Origin: an uncultured Eubacteriales bacterium
GTDB lineage: Bacteria; Bacillota; Clostridia; Christensenellales; Aristaeellaceae
DNA: 64,000 nt
Reading direction: 5' to 3'
NCBI GenBank assembly: GCA_900315585.1
Contig: OMZP01000020.1
Location: 18,465-82,464 of the forward strand
A program made the position numbers and the translations under genes. Of the stretch, positions 1-7,454 are shown piece after piece; the stretch's first letter is position 1, and every line of letters starts with the position of its first letter. The notes beneath the pieces are model-generated. The model was not told where the DNA came from. It ran no database searches and worked only from the letters and a program-made list of their open reading frames with translations.

Positions 1-16
1 AAACGACGCAATTCCT

Positions 17-42
17 GTCATCCTGAGCGCAGCGAAGGATCT
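17..42. repeat. Dispersed hairpin repeat, family A (one arm)
   Basis: One arm of the short repeat containing CCTGAGCG and GCGAAGGATC. Other copies lie near 13.1, 16.9, 19.5, 24.0, 25.6, 43.4, 44.8 and 62.3 kb, most with both inverted arms. The partner arm, if present, would lie before the window start. Confidence 0.8.
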
Positions 43-129
43 GTACGAATCATCAAGGGATTACATTCTGCAAATCCCCCAACTTTCCGTGAAGAACCCG
101 TTTTTTTGAGAAGGAAAGCCCTCCCGACC

Positions 130-158
130 TTTACGGAGGCGGGCATTTATGTTATAAT
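130..158 (+). promoter_or_regulatory. Sigma-A-type promoter for the AIM24-like gene
   Basis: TTTACG at 130-135 and TATAAT at 153-158 are separated by 17 bp. The start codon at 233 lies 75 bases downstream. Confidence 0.6.
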
Positions 159-232
159 CGGAGTGCCGCCGAACGCGGCGAAATACCAGTATAATACCCT
201 GGTATACTATGCAATCAAAGGAGCGTGACTTT

Positions 233-910
233 ATGAAGTATCAGATCAAGGGCGAACCGATGCCGGTCGTGATTTGCCAGCTGGAAGCCAACGAGCGTGT
301 GACCTGCGAATCCGGCGCGATGAGCTGGATGACCCCCAACATGGAGATGGAGACCTCCGGCGGCGGCCTGGGCAAGATGTTCGGCCGCATGGTGTCCGGC
401 GAGAGTGCGTTCCAGAACCACTACGTGGCCAAAAAGAGCGCGGGCATGATCGCCTTCGCCTCCAAGTTCCCCGGCGCCATCAAGGCCTATGAGATCACCC
501 CCTCCACGCCCATCATCTGCCAGAAGAAGTCCTTCCTGGCCTGCACCGAGGGCGTGGAGCTGAGCGTGCACCTGCAAAAGAAGATGGGCAGCGGGTTTTT
601 CGGCGGCGAGGGCTTTGTGATGCAGAAGATCACCGGCAACGGCGTCGCCTTCATCGAGATCGACGGCTCCACCGTGGAATACAACCTGGAGCGGGGCCAG
701 CAGATGGTGATCGACACCGGGTATCTGGCCATGATGGACGCCACCGTGAACCTGGAGATTCAGCAGATCAAGGGCGTGAAGAACGCGCTGTTCGGCGGCG
801 AGGGATTGTTCAACACCGTCGTCACCGGCCCCGGCCGCGTGCTGCTGCAGACCATGCCGATCTCCGGCTTTGCCAGCCTGATCGCCAGCATGATCCCGTC
901 GAAGGGCTGA
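233..910 (+). CDS. AIM24 / TIGR00266 family protein
   Basis: A 225-residue cytosolic protein with no signal peptide or membrane segment. The Gly-rich pattern (GGGLGKMFGRMVSGES near the N-terminus, FFGGEGF in the middle, FGGEGLFNTVVTGPGRVLLQ near the end) is that of the TIGR00266/AIM24 family. Bacterial members form beta-rich trimers of unknown function; the mitochondrial homologue supports inner-membrane organisation. The start at 233 is chosen because AAAGGAG (217-223) sits 9 bases upstream; an in-frame ATG at 209 lies before this site. Family assignment is confident, function is not known. Confidence 0.88.
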   Translation: MKYQIKGEPMPVVICQLEANERVTCESGAMSWMTPNMEMETSGGGLGKMFGRMVSGESAFQNHYVAKKSAGMIAFASKFPGAIKAYEITPSTPIICQKKSFLACTEGVELSVHLQKKMGSGFFGGEGFVMQKITGNGVAFIEIDGSTVEYNLERGQQMVIDTGYLAMMDATVNLEIQQIKGVKNALFGGEGLFNTVVTGPGRVLLQTMPISGFASLIASMIPSKG

Positions 911-945
911 TACCGATCAACTGAAACCAGGAAGGGCGGTTTCCC

Positions 946-1599
946 ATGGATTACAAGCGGAGCGTGACGATGGATCCCTCCGGGTTCGTGCTGCTGGCGG
1001 ACTTTGTGCCGGGTATTGTGCAGGAGATTCGCTACTATTCTACCTACAACTTCGTGGGGGATCGCGTGGACGGCTACGAGGCGCCCGTCGCCCTGCTCAC
1101 CCGGGAGGCGGCGCGGGCGCTGAAGGCCGTGGCGGGGGAGGTGAACGCCCAGGGCTACCGGCTCAAGGTGTTCGACGCCTACCGGCCCGCCTGCGCCGTG
1201 CGCCATTTTGTGCTCTGGGGCGTGGAGGATCTGGATCTTCGGATGAAGCCCTACTTCTACCCGGAGCTGGAAAAGCAGGAGCTGTTCAAGCGGGGCTACA
1301 TCGCCAGCCAGTCCTCCCACAGCCGGGGCAGCGCCGTGGACCTGACGCTGCTGGACATGAGCACCGGCAGGGAGGTGGATATGGGCAGCCCCTTCGACCT
1401 GTTCAGCGAGCGATCCCACCCGGATTCCCGGGCCGTGACCGACGAGCAGCGCGAGAACCGGATGTTCCTCCAGGCGGCCATGGTGCGCAACGGCTTTGCG
1501 CCCATCGACTGCGAGTGGTGGCACTTCGCCCTGAGGGACGAGCCCTACCCGGACGTCTACTTTGAATTTCCCGTCTCCGCGGAATACCTGAAAAGATGA
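946..1599 (+). CDS. VanX/DdpX-like D-Ala-D-Ala dipeptidase (M15D)
   Basis: A 217-residue zinc dipeptidase expected to split D-alanyl-D-alanine in the cytoplasm. The zinc-site signature SSHSRGSAVDLTL holds His125 and Asp132, and CEWWHF holds the catalytic Glu190 and third ligand His193. VanX itself is about 200 residues, so this is a full-length enzyme without extensions. It begins 35 bases after the AIM24-like gene and is followed by a secreted paralogue. No vanH, vanA or vanRS lies nearby, so a role in recycling or scavenging of cell-wall dipeptide is more likely than glycopeptide resistance; that is inference from context. Confidence 0.9.
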   Translation: MDYKRSVTMDPSGFVLLADFVPGIVQEIRYYSTYNFVGDRVDGYEAPVALLTREAARALKAVAGEVNAQGYRLKVFDAYRPACAVRHFVLWGVEDLDLRMKPYFYPELEKQELFKRGYIASQSSHSRGSAVDLTLLDMSTGREVDMGSPFDLFSERSHPDSRAVTDEQRENRMFLQAAMVRNGFAPIDCEWWHFALRDEPYPDVYFEFPVSAEYLKR

Positions 1600-1697
1600 G
1601 CTGCCGACAAGGATTTCTCATTGACAAAGAAGGATTTCGGGGGCAGCGTGGAGAAATTAAATTAGAATGCGCAAAATGCACTTGGGAGGCAACGAAT

Positions 1698-2852
1698 ATG
1701 AAGATGCGGCTGCTTGCGGCGGTGCTGTGCCTGACGCTGATCCTCGGCGTTTCCGCCTTTGCGGAGAGCGACGTGAAGCTGTCTGACGACGCGACGGACT
1801 TCGTGCTTCTGAGCGAAGCGGTGCCGGACGCGATTCTGGAGATTCGCTATTATTCCACCTACAATTTCGTGGGCGAGCGCATCGACGGCTACGAGGAGCC
1901 CCTGGCTTTCCTGACGAAGGAAGCCGCCGAGGCTCTGAAGGAGGTCAGCGACGAGGTGGTGGCGAAGGGCTATCGGCTCAAGATCTACGACGCCTATCGC
2001 CCGCAGATGGCCGTGACCCACTTCATGAACTGGGCTCTGGATCCCGAGGACGTGCGGATGAAGGAATACTTCTATCCGGAGCTGGAGAAGGACGTGCTGT
2101 TCCCTCGGGGCTATATCGCCGAGCATTCCGGCCACAGCCGGGGCAGCACCGTGGATCTGACCCTGTTCGACATGACCACCGAGAAGGAAGCGGACATGGG
2201 CGGCACCTTCGACTACTTCGGCGAGCTCAGCCACCCGGACTATACCGACATCACCGAGGAGCAGTACGCCAACCGCATGATCCTGCGGGACGCCATGCTG
2301 GCCCACGGCTTCAAGCCCCTGGAGGAGGAGTGGTGGCACTTCACCCTGGTGGACGAGCCCTATCCGGACACCTACTTTACCTTCCCGGTAAACAGCGATT
2401 CTGTGGCGGCGGGCGACGCCGAGGCCGACGAACCCCAGGAGCTGCCCGCGCCGGAGGCCTTCGCCCAGCGTTTCTTCGGCGTGCTGGCCAACCTGGAGTC
2501 CGGAACCGCGGGCGCGTCCCTGAAGACCGCCGTCGCGGCCGGCGACATCTGCGCCTTCGCCATGGAATACGGCATGTGGAACCCGGAGACGCTGACCGTC
2601 GAGGACAACATGCTGGCGGCCTGGGAGACCCTGGGCGAGGACGAGGCGGCCGCCGCGGCCGAGGGCTTCGACGCCGTGCGGGAGCTGTTGGACGACAGCC
2701 TGGAGGATTACGAGGCCAATCGCCCGCTGTTCGAGGACGCCGGCGCAGCCGAGATCATGGATGAAGTCATGCGTGACCCGCTGAACCGGCTGGCCTGGGA
2801 GAACCTGCGGGATCACATGCTGACCCTGGGCAACGACGCAAACGTCGGCTGA
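1698..2852 (+). CDS. Exported VanX-like D-Ala-D-Ala dipeptidase with C-terminal extension
   Basis: A 384-residue paralogue of the gene just upstream. The start at 1698 follows GGGAGG (1684-1689) and gives a signal peptide (MKMRLLAAVLCLTLILGVSAFA). The M15D domain occupies about residues 25-230, with SGHSRGSTVDLTLF and EEWWHFTL carrying the same His, Asp, Glu and His residues. Beyond it is a roughly 150-residue acidic, helical extension starting near PQELPAPEAFAQ that I do not recognise. Cytosolic and exported copies side by side suggest D-Ala-D-Ala is used on both sides of the membrane. An in-frame upstream ATG at 1596 would bury the signal peptide. Confidence 0.88.
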   Translation: MKMRLLAAVLCLTLILGVSAFAESDVKLSDDATDFVLLSEAVPDAILEIRYYSTYNFVGERIDGYEEPLAFLTKEAAEALKEVSDEVVAKGYRLKIYDAYRPQMAVTHFMNWALDPEDVRMKEYFYPELEKDVLFPRGYIAEHSGHSRGSTVDLTLFDMTTEKEADMGGTFDYFGELSHPDYTDITEEQYANRMILRDAMLAHGFKPLEEEWWHFTLVDEPYPDTYFTFPVNSDSVAAGDAEADEPQELPAPEAFAQRFFGVLANLESGTAGASLKTAVAAGDICAFAMEYGMWNPETLTVEDNMLAAWETLGEDEAAAAAEGFDAVRELLDDSLEDYEANRPLFEDAGAAEIMDEVMRDPLNRLAWENLRDHMLTLGNDANVG

Positions 2853-2882
2853 TACTGATACTGATTTGGGGGCGAACAAAAG

Positions 2883-4310
2883 ATGATTTCGCTGATTCTG
2901 GCACTGGCGGTGCTGCTGGCGGGCTTTGCCGTGTATGGCAAGGTCGTGGAGAGGATCTTTGGCCCGGACGACCGGCAGACCCCGGCCATTGCCATCAATG
3001 ACGGCGTGGACTGCGTGCCCATGAAGCCCTGGAAGGCCTTCCTGGTGCAGCTTTTGAACATCGCGGGCACGGGCCCGATCTTCGGCGCGCTGATGGGCGC
3101 CTGCTTCGGGCCGGTGGTGTTCCTGTGGATCGTGTTCGGCGCCATTCTGGGCGGCGCGGTGCACGACTACATGTGCGGCATGATTTCCAGCCGCCATCGG
3201 GGCGACTCCATCGCGGAGCTCTCCGGCATCTATCTGGGCAACGCCGCCAAGTGGATCATGCGGGTGTTCTCCATCGTGCTGCTGACCCTGACGGGCACCG
3301 TGTTCGTCACCAGCCCCGCGGCGCTGATCGCCCGGCTGACCCCCGCGTTCATGAACGAGAAGTTCTGGATCGTGGTGATCCTGGCGTACTACGTGCTGGC
3401 CACGCTGCTGCCCATCGACAAGCTGATCGGCAAGCTCTATCCCGTCTTCGGCGTGATTCTGATCGTCATGGCGGTGAGCGTGCTGGGCGGCATCGCCTTC
3501 GGCGGCTACACCATCCCCGAAGTCACGCTGCAGGATCTGCATCCCAAGGGACTGCCGGTGTGGCCCTTCATGTTCGTCACCGTGGCCTGCGGCGCGATTT
3601 CCGGCTTCCACGCCACCCAGTCGCCGATGATCGCCAAGTGCATCACCAGCGAGAAGCAGGGCCGGCGCGTGTTCTACGGCGCGATGATCGCCGAGTCCGT
3701 GATCGCCCTGATCTGGGCTGCGGCGGGCGTGGCCTTCTACGGCAGCACGAGCCTGCTGAACGACGCCATCTCGAACCTGGGCCAGTCCGGCACGGTCTAC
3801 GAGATCTCCAACTCCATGCTGGGCACGGTGGGCGGACTGCTGGCCGTGGTGGGCGTGGTGGTTTGTCCGATCACCTCCGGCGACACGGCGTTCAGAAGCG
3901 CGCGGCTGATCCTGGCGGAGATCACCCGCCTGGACCAGCAGAAGATCAAGAACCGGCTCATCATCACCCTGCCGCTGCTGGCGGTGGGCGCGGCGCTGAC
4001 CCAGTTGAACTTCGACGTGCTCTGGCGCTACTTTTCCTGGAGCAACCAGACCCTGGCGATGATCGCCCTGTGGGTGGCCACGGCCTACCTCATCAAGGAG
4101 GGCAAGTATCGTTACGGCTCGCTGATCACGGCGCTGCCCGCTGCGTTCATGTCCGCGGTCAGCCTGACCTACATCCTGATGGCCCAGGAGGGCTTCCGTC
4201 TCTCCGCGTCCATCGCCTACCCGGCGGGCCTGTGCTTCGCCGTTGCGCTGTTCGCCCTCTACATTGTCCTGCTGCGCAGGAAGACGGCGGCCAGGCCGAC
4301 CATGAACTGA
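2883..4310 (+). CDS. CstA-family carbon starvation / peptide transporter
   Basis: A 475-residue polytopic membrane protein with about a dozen hydrophobic segments. The N-terminal region, with AVYGKVVERIFGPDD, NDGVDCVPMKPWKAFLVQ and LLNIAGTGPIFGALMG, is diagnostic of CstA. Family members import peptides or pyruvate when carbon is scarce. It is the short form of the family (about 480 rather than 700 residues), common in Firmicutes. It starts 30 bases after the secreted VanX-like gene, after a GGGGGCG site, so it probably belongs to the same transcript and could take up peptidoglycan-derived peptides or alanine; that link is inference. Confidence 0.9.
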   Translation: MISLILALAVLLAGFAVYGKVVERIFGPDDRQTPAIAINDGVDCVPMKPWKAFLVQLLNIAGTGPIFGALMGACFGPVVFLWIVFGAILGGAVHDYMCGMISSRHRGDSIAELSGIYLGNAAKWIMRVFSIVLLTLTGTVFVTSPAALIARLTPAFMNEKFWIVVILAYYVLATLLPIDKLIGKLYPVFGVILIVMAVSVLGGIAFGGYTIPEVTLQDLHPKGLPVWPFMFVTVACGAISGFHATQSPMIAKCITSEKQGRRVFYGAMIAESVIALIWAAAGVAFYGSTSLLNDAISNLGQSGTVYEISNSMLGTVGGLLAVVGVVVCPITSGDTAFRSARLILAEITRLDQQKIKNRLIITLPLLAVGAALTQLNFDVLWRYFSWSNQTLAMIALWVATAYLIKEGKYRYGSLITALPAAFMSAVSLTYILMAQEGFRLSASIAYPAGLCFAVALFALYIVLLRRKTAARPTMN

Positions 4311-4338
4311 CCGACCCGACCGAAGGAGTGAACCGGCC

Positions 4339-5853
4339 ATGATCCGCAACGAACCCATCATCGCCCGGGGCGACATGATCCGCTGCGCCCTGTGCAAGGA
4401 CGCGCCCTGCGCCGCCGCCTGCGAAAGGCTGGACCCCGCCGGGCTGCTTCGGAGCATTTGGTTCCGCAATGAGCAGGGGGCGGTGAGCCGCCTGCCGGAG
4501 GAGAACCCCTGCCGGGATTGCGACGCGCCATGCGAGCAGGCCTGCGTGCGGCCCAGCGAGGTGCCGATCCGGCGGCTCGTGAACCGGCTGTACGACGAGG
4601 TGAAGCCGGAGGTGGAGACGCCCGTGCCGCCGGACGAGGATCGCCTGAAGTGCGACCTCTGCGGCATTGAGCTGGAGAATCCGTTTCTGCTGTCCTCCTC
4701 GGTGGTGGCCAGCACCTACGACATGTGCGCCCGGGCCTTCGAGGCCGGGTGGGCCGGGGCCTGCTTCAAGACCATCTGCTCCCTGGACATCCACGAGGCC
4801 TCGCCCCGGTTCTCGGCCCTCACCGGCGCCGGCGGCAACATCATCGGCTTCAAGAACATCGAGCAGCTCTCCGACCACAGCGTGGCGGAGAACATGGAAA
4901 TCTTCCGCCGCCTCAAGGCGAACTACCCGAACAAGTTCATCCTCGCCTCCATCATGGGGCAGGATGAGGCGGAGTGGGGAACGCTTTCGCGGCTGTGCCA
5001 GGAAAACGGCGCGGACGCGGTGGAGCTGAACTTCTCCTGCCCCAACATGGCCGAGGGCGGCCTGGGGTCGGACATCGGCCAGGTGCCGGAGCTGGTGGAG
5101 CGATTCACCGCCGCGGCCAAGCGCGCCTGCTCCATCCCGGTGCTGGCGAAGCTGACACCCAACGTGGCCACCATGAGCCCCGCCGCCGAAGCGGCCCTGC
5201 GGGGCGGCGCGGACGGCATCGCCGCCATCAACACCATCAAGTCCGTCACGGGCATCAACCTGCACACCTTCGTGGCCGCCCCCGCCGTGCGCGGCCAGAG
5301 CGCCGTGGGCGGCTACAGCGGCAACGCCGTGAAGCCCATCGCCCTGCGTTTCATCGCGGAGCTGGCCCAGAACCCGAAGCTGGCGGGCCTGCACCTCACC
5401 GCCATGGGCGGCGTGGAGACCTGGCAGGACGCGCTGGAGTTCATCCTGCTGGGCGGCGGGTCCATCCAGGTGACCACCGCCGTGATGCAGTACGGCTACC
5501 GGATCATCGACGATCTCAAGGAGGGCCTGAACCTGTACCTGGCGGAGAAGGGCTTCACCAGCGTGAGGGAGGCCGTGGGCCTGGGGCTGGATTCCCTCCA
5601 CGGCACCACCGACACCCTGGAGCGGGATACCGTCATCTTCCCGAAGTTCCTCAGGGACAAGTGCGTGGGCTGCGGGCGCTGCGAGATCTCCTGCGCCGAC
5701 GGCGGCCACCAGGCCATCCGCCTGAACGAATCCCGACGCCCGGTGCTGGACGGCAAAAAGTGCGTGGGCTGCCACCTGTGCGTGCTCGTCTGTCCCCAGC
5801 GGGCCATCGTTCCCGGTTCAAAGCGCGTTCTTCCCAGGCGCGCTGAAACATAA
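4339..5853 (+). CDS. PreA-like Fe-S dihydropyrimidine/dihydroorotate dehydrogenase family protein
   Basis: A 504-residue oxidoreductase in three parts. Residues 1-95 carry two Cys clusters (CALCKDAPCAAAC from Cys16, and CRDCDAPCEQAC) like the N-terminal Fe-S domain of dihydropyrimidine dehydrogenase or GltD. Residues about 110-430 form the FMN-binding dihydroorotate-dehydrogenase barrel, with CDLCGIELENPF and the substrate-loop motif ELNFSCPN. Residues 440-490 hold two ferredoxin motifs (CVGCGRCEISC from about 442, CVGCHLCVLVC from about 475). This matches PreA with an added N-terminal Fe-S domain. The usual NAD-binding partner PreT is not next to it, so the electron donor and exact substrate are open. 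Confidence 0.82.
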   Translation: MIRNEPIIARGDMIRCALCKDAPCAAACERLDPAGLLRSIWFRNEQGAVSRLPEENPCRDCDAPCEQACVRPSEVPIRRLVNRLYDEVKPEVETPVPPDEDRLKCDLCGIELENPFLLSSSVVASTYDMCARAFEAGWAGACFKTICSLDIHEASPRFSALTGAGGNIIGFKNIEQLSDHSVAENMEIFRRLKANYPNKFILASIMGQDEAEWGTLSRLCQENGADAVELNFSCPNMAEGGLGSDIGQVPELVERFTAAAKRACSIPVLAKLTPNVATMSPAAEAALRGGADGIAAINTIKSVTGINLHTFVAAPAVRGQSAVGGYSGNAVKPIALRFIAELAQNPKLAGLHLTAMGGVETWQDALEFILLGGGSIQVTTAVMQYGYRIIDDLKEGLNLYLAEKGFTSVREAVGLGLDSLHGTTDTLERDTVIFPKFLRDKCVGCGRCEISCADGGHQAIRLNESRRPVLDGKKCVGCHLCVLVCPQRAIVPGSKRVLPRRAET

Positions 5854-5876
5854 ATCACATCATAGGAGAATCAACC

Positions 5877-7436
5877 ATGAAGAAGACCATCAAGTGGATG
5901 ACCCTGCTGCTGGCGCTGGCGATGGCTCTGACGGGCTTCGCCTTCGCCGAGGAAGCGACGACGGAGGCCGCCCCCGAGGCGGTCGTGGAAGAGGCGGCGG
6001 AGGTCGCCGCGGAAGCCGCCGAGGAGGAGGCTGCCAAGGAGGCCGAGGAAGCGGCTGTGGAAGCGGCTGCCGAAGAGACCGAGGAGCCGGAGGGCGACGA
6101 CTGGTTCGACGAGTGGAACGCCGACGCCCCGGCCCTGAAGGCGCTGATCGAGTACGTCGAGGCCGTGACCGATCCCGATTCCCCGGATTTCATCCCGGAA
6201 ATGGATCGCATCGCCACCTTCGACATGGACGGCACCCTGATGGGCGAGCTCTATCCCACCTATCTGGAGTACTATCTGCTGGCCCGGCGCATCCTGACGG
6301 ACGAGAGCTATCAGCCGGACGCCGAGATGCTGGAATTTGGCCGCATGCTTCGGGATCACGCGCTGGACAAGTCCTTCCCGGAGGGTATGGACATGCTCCA
6401 CGCGATCCACGCGGCCAAGGCCTACGCGGGCATGACGCTGGATGAGTTTGCCGACTTCGTCACCCGCCAGCTCGTTCGGGAGGTCGACGGCTTCGAGGGC
6501 ATGACCTACGGCGAGAGCTTCTATCTGCCCATGGTGGAGGTCGTGGAGTACCTCCAGGACAACGGCTTCACCTGCTATGTCTGCTCCGGCAGCGATCGCT
6601 TCATCTGCCGCGTGTTCATCGAAGGCATGCTGGAGATTCCCTACAACAACATCATCGGCATGGACGTGCGGCTGAAGGCCACGGAACAGGGCGAGGAGAC
6701 CGGACTGGAGCACACCTTCTCCGCCGGCGAGGACCTGGTGCGCACGGACGAGCTGCTCATCAAGAACCTCAAGACCAATAAGGTTCTGCAGATCGCCCAG
6801 GAGATCGGCCAGAAGCCGGTGCTGAGCTTCGGCAATTCCGGCGGCGATACCAGCATGCACAACTACGTGATCGGCAACAACCCCTACCGGAGCGCCGCCT
6901 TCATGCTGGTGGCCGACGACGATGTGCGCGACTACGGCAACCCCGAAAAGGCCGCGGGCCTGGCGGAGAAGTGGACGGCCGCGGGCTACAACGTCATCTC
7001 CATGGCCAACGACTGGAAGACCATCTACGGCGAGGACGTGGTGAAGACCGGCGAGTTCCACTGGCTGGACGAGCTGGCGGAGGACCGGGTGCCCGTGGAC
7101 GCTGAGGAAGCGGACGAGCCGGACGTGCAGTACGTGATGTACCTGGGCACCAATGACAAGGACACCAACAAGCCCGTGTTCACCGAGGACGAGGCCATGG
7201 AGAAGGCCAAGGAGATCCTGATCAGACACTTCGGCGGCTACACCATCCAGGAGGCCAACGGCGGCTGGATCGACGGCGAGACCGAGTATCAGGAGTACAC
7301 CCTGGTGATCTCCCTCAGCGACACCACCGAAGAGGCCGTGCACGCCGCGGCGGACGAGCTGATCGAGGCCTTCAACCAGAGCTCCGTGCTGATCCAGGCC
7401 ACTCCCACCACCACTGAGTTTTATTCGGCGGCATAA
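5877..7436 (+). CDS. Exported HAD-family phosphatase with DUF3574-like C-terminus
   Basis: A 519-residue protein with a signal peptide (MKKTIKWMTLLLALAMALTG...), then about 60 residues almost entirely Ala and Glu, probably an extended linker. The HAD core follows: motif I IATFDMDGTL with nucleophile Asp116 and Asp118, motif II near YVCSGSDRF, and motif IV FGNSGGDTSMH. This resembles phosphoserine-phosphatase-like secreted HAD enzymes. After about residue 415 a separate domain begins (YVMYLGTNDKDTNKPVFTED ... FGGYTIQEANGGW), which looks like DUF3574; I am less sure of that. Its start lies 24 bases after the PreA-like gene with AGGAGA upstream. The substrate cannot be told from sequence. Confidence 0.82.
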   Translation: MKKTIKWMTLLLALAMALTGFAFAEEATTEAAPEAVVEEAAEVAAEAAEEEAAKEAEEAAVEAAAEETEEPEGDDWFDEWNADAPALKALIEYVEAVTDPDSPDFIPEMDRIATFDMDGTLMGELYPTYLEYYLLARRILTDESYQPDAEMLEFGRMLRDHALDKSFPEGMDMLHAIHAAKAYAGMTLDEFADFVTRQLVREVDGFEGMTYGESFYLPMVEVVEYLQDNGFTCYVCSGSDRFICRVFIEGMLEIPYNNIIGMDVRLKATEQGEETGLEHTFSAGEDLVRTDELLIKNLKTNKVLQIAQEIGQKPVLSFGNSGGDTSMHNYVIGNNPYRSAAFMLVADDDVRDYGNPEKAAGLAEKWTAAGYNVISMANDWKTIYGEDVVKTGEFHWLDELAEDRVPVDAEEADEPDVQYVMYLGTNDKDTNKPVFTEDEAMEKAKEILIRHFGGYTIQEANGGWIDGETEYQEYTLVISLSDTTEEAVHAAADELIEAFNQSSVLIQATPTTTEFYSAA

Positions 7437-7454
7437 CCGCCCGGCAGAATTGCG

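Noticed and set aside
946..2852. Vancomycin resistance locus
   Set aside because: Only VanX-like genes occur; vanH, vanA-type ligase and vanRS are absent.
1662..4715. Very long open frame on the minus strand (over 1000 codons)
   Set aside because: It runs opposite to the VanX-like and CstA genes, has His/Arg/Gly-rich low-complexity translation and no family motifs. High GC keeps antisense frames open.
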